DNA of 64,000 bases from Erinaceus europaeus (lineage: Eukaryota > Chordata > Mammalia > Eulipotyphla > Erinaceidae). Every line of letters begins with the position of its first letter. Within the stretch, counting starts at the first letter, position 1. Where the stretch lies: contig NC_080168.1 in NCBI RefSeq assembly GCF_950295315.1, forward strand, positions 62,147,838 through 62,211,837, given 5' to 3'. Shown in pieces: positions 62,724 through 64,000 of this stretch. The notes under the pieces were generated by a model. That model saw only the letters and a list, made by a program, of their open reading frames with translations. It was not told the DNA's origin and did no database searches. Made by a program: the position numbers and the translations under genes.

Positions 62724-63623
62724 ATGGTTAAACCAACAAGAAGAAATATTGGAGAAATGAACCAGGACAAGAGTCCAGCTAAAAGCCCCCAAAGGTTAAA
62801 GCACAAAATAACATTCAACAGTCAACATGCAAAGACTAGTTAAGCAAATAGTCACAGGAGTGAGTAAAGAGTTTGAGACAACTGTCATCAGAAATGCAGA
62901 AACAACAAATGAGACTCTGGAAGAAAACATTAATTATCTCAAGGTTATTAGAGAGATGAAAGCTGAAACAGCTAAGCTAAGAACACAACTAGCTGAACAA
63001 GCTAAAACAGTATCAGAACACGGTAACAAAATAGATGAACTCCAGAAAACAGCAGAGGGGAGAGAGAATAGAATAAATGGGGCGGAAGACAGAATTAGTA
63101 AGATCAAGGACATATTAGAGACAACTGAAAAAGAAGTAAGAGATCTCAAAAAGAGATGAAGAGATACTGAAAACAACAACACAGACCTATGGGATGACTT
63201 CAAAAGAAATAATATATGTATTATTGGCTTACCAGAGGAAGAGAGGGAGAGGAAGAAAGCATTCTTCAGGACATAATAGCTAAGAACTTCTCTTGTCTAG
63301 ACAACATAAAAGACATAAAGGTTCAAGAAGCCCAGAGGGTCCCAAACAGAATTAACCCAGACTTAAAGACACCAAGACACATCATATTTAGAATGGAAAG
63401 GAATAAGGATAAAGAAAGGATCCTGAAGGCTGCAAGAGAAAAACAAAGAGTCACCTATAGAGGAAAACCCATAAGATTAGCAGCAGACTTCTCCACACAA
63501 ACACTCCAGGCTAGAAGAGAGTGGCAAGATATCTATCGAGTACTCAATGAGAAAGATTTTCAACCAAGAATACTGTATCCTGCTAGACTGTCATTCAGAC
63601 TAGATGGAGGCATAAAAACCTAA
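62724..63623 (+). pseudogene. L1 ORF1 (RNA-binding chaperone), disrupted
   Basis: Encodes the L1 ORF1 protein, the nucleic-acid chaperone that coats L1 RNA. Three segments are visible. (1) 62724-62843 in one frame, starting MVKPTRRNIGEMNQDKSPAK and ending in a stop. (2) 62827-63159 in the next frame: a coiled-coil region with heptad-like Leu/Ile spacing (KLRTQLAEQAK, RISKIKDILETTEKEV), ending in a premature TGA. (3) 63216-63623 back in the first frame: the RRM and C-terminal domain (FRMERNKDKERILKAAREKQ and RILYPARLSFRLDGG). So there are at least two frame changes plus an in-frame stop. The span of about 300 codons is near the usual ORF1 length. Confidence 0.9.
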
Positions 63624-63761
63624 AACCTTCTCAGACAACCAACAGTTGAAGGAATCAACTATCACCAAGCCTGCCCTGAAAGAAGTTCTGAAAGGTCTCC
63701 TATAAATAGTCAGACCACCATAAATAGGCCATCTATCAGAGCACTCTAAAACTCTACAAGA

Positions 63762-64000
63762 ATGGTGTTAAAATATCTTCAATCTTTGATATCAATAAAT
63801 GTCAGTGGCCTGAATTCACCTATTAAAAGGATCAGAGTAGGAAGATAGATCAGAAAACACAACCACATAATATGCTGTCTACAGGAAACCCACCGAACTC
63901 AACAAGATAAAACAAAGACTTAAAGTGAAAGGATGGAAAATTATCAGATGAGATGGGGCATGTTCAGGGTGGTATGGCCGTAGACAGACGGAAAACTATC
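63762..64000 (+). pseudogene. L1 ORF2 start (endonuclease domain), disrupted, cut by window end
   Basis: Begins MVLKYLQSLISINVSGLNSP, the N-terminal endonuclease signature of L1 ORF2, then continues past an in-frame TAG (63846-63848) into IRKHNHIICCLQETHRTQQ, which contains the conserved QETH with the catalytic Glu. A second stop follows soon after. The Asn of the first catalytic motif appears retained (SINVSGLN). It cannot produce an intact ORF2 protein as it stands. Confidence 0.9.

Larger units (their letters stand above)
61963..64000 (+). mobile_element. L1 retrotransposon, 5' part (leader, ORF1, start of ORF2), degenerate
   Basis: An apparent 5' leader (about 61963-62723) begins just after a SINE tail. 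It is followed by ORF1 (62724-63623, broken) and the start of ORF2 (from 63762). It continues past the window end. It lies in a BCAT1 intron in antisense orientation to the gene. The leader is GC-richer than the flanks but no promoter element could be identified. Confidence 0.88.

Overview
This is a mammalian nuclear window. The repeats point to a hedgehog (Erinaceidae, most likely Erinaceus). It is packed with tRNA-derived SINEs of the hedgehog type, which have Pol III A and B boxes, a shared body around 'cccacctgcaggggg...gaagcagg...tgcaggtgtct', and A-rich or AAC/AAT-rich tails. It also carries L1 fragments and class II endogenous retrovirus (ERV) LTRs. No sequence search was possible, so the species call rests on recognising these families.

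The only host protein-coding gene I can support is the 3' half of BCAT1 (cytosolic branched-chain aminotransferase) on the minus strand. Five consecutive coding exons are present, each with consensus splice sites and matching phases: 60582-60724, 54249-54334, 50635-50775, 47281-47358 and the terminal coding segment 38281-38322, which ends in TGA. Upstream exons, including the one with the PLP lysine, lie beyond base 64000. Together the exons encode the C-terminal part of the fold-type IV aminotransferase, including the Glu that binds the PLP ring nitrogen, the CXXC redox motif and the C-terminus. The introns (about 3.3 to 9 kb) are mostly nested SINEs. BCAT1 3'UTR probably occupies some of the sequence below 38281, but its end could not be placed.

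Layout. 1-6.3 kb: a poly(A) retroposon copy ('family A' here), SINEs and a composite minus-strand class II ERV with three LTRs (2007-6226). 6.8-15.3 kb: several family A copies, a deleted provirus inside a SINE (9040-9667, 6-bp target duplication), and SINEs. 15.4-19.8 kb: dense SINE tandem and L1 ends. 20-31 kb: L1 3' ends of several ages in both orientations, interrupted by SINEs. 31.6-32.5 kb: a solo LTR with perfect 6-bp target duplications inside a SINE; its U3 contains a near-perfect 5' half of tRNA-Gly. 33-37 kb: SINEs. 37.1-37.4 kb: a 106-bp tandem duplication. 38.3-60.7 kb: BCAT1 exons and introns, with the 3' part of another ERV plus LTR (about 39.05-40.45 kb), microsatellites and L1 ends. 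61.96-64 kb: the 5' part of an L1 (leader, ORF1, start of ORF2), degenerate and antisense to BCAT1, running off the window.

No operon, CRISPR array or prokaryotic feature is present. The observations most worth following are the tRNA-Gly half in the LTR, the composite ERV, long (UG)n and (GGAGA)n tracts just downstream of two BCAT1 5' splice sites, an extra proline codon in BCAT1, and the poly(A) retroposon family A, which I could not name. SINE ends are accurate to about 5-10 bases except where a target-site duplication (TSD) is quoted.
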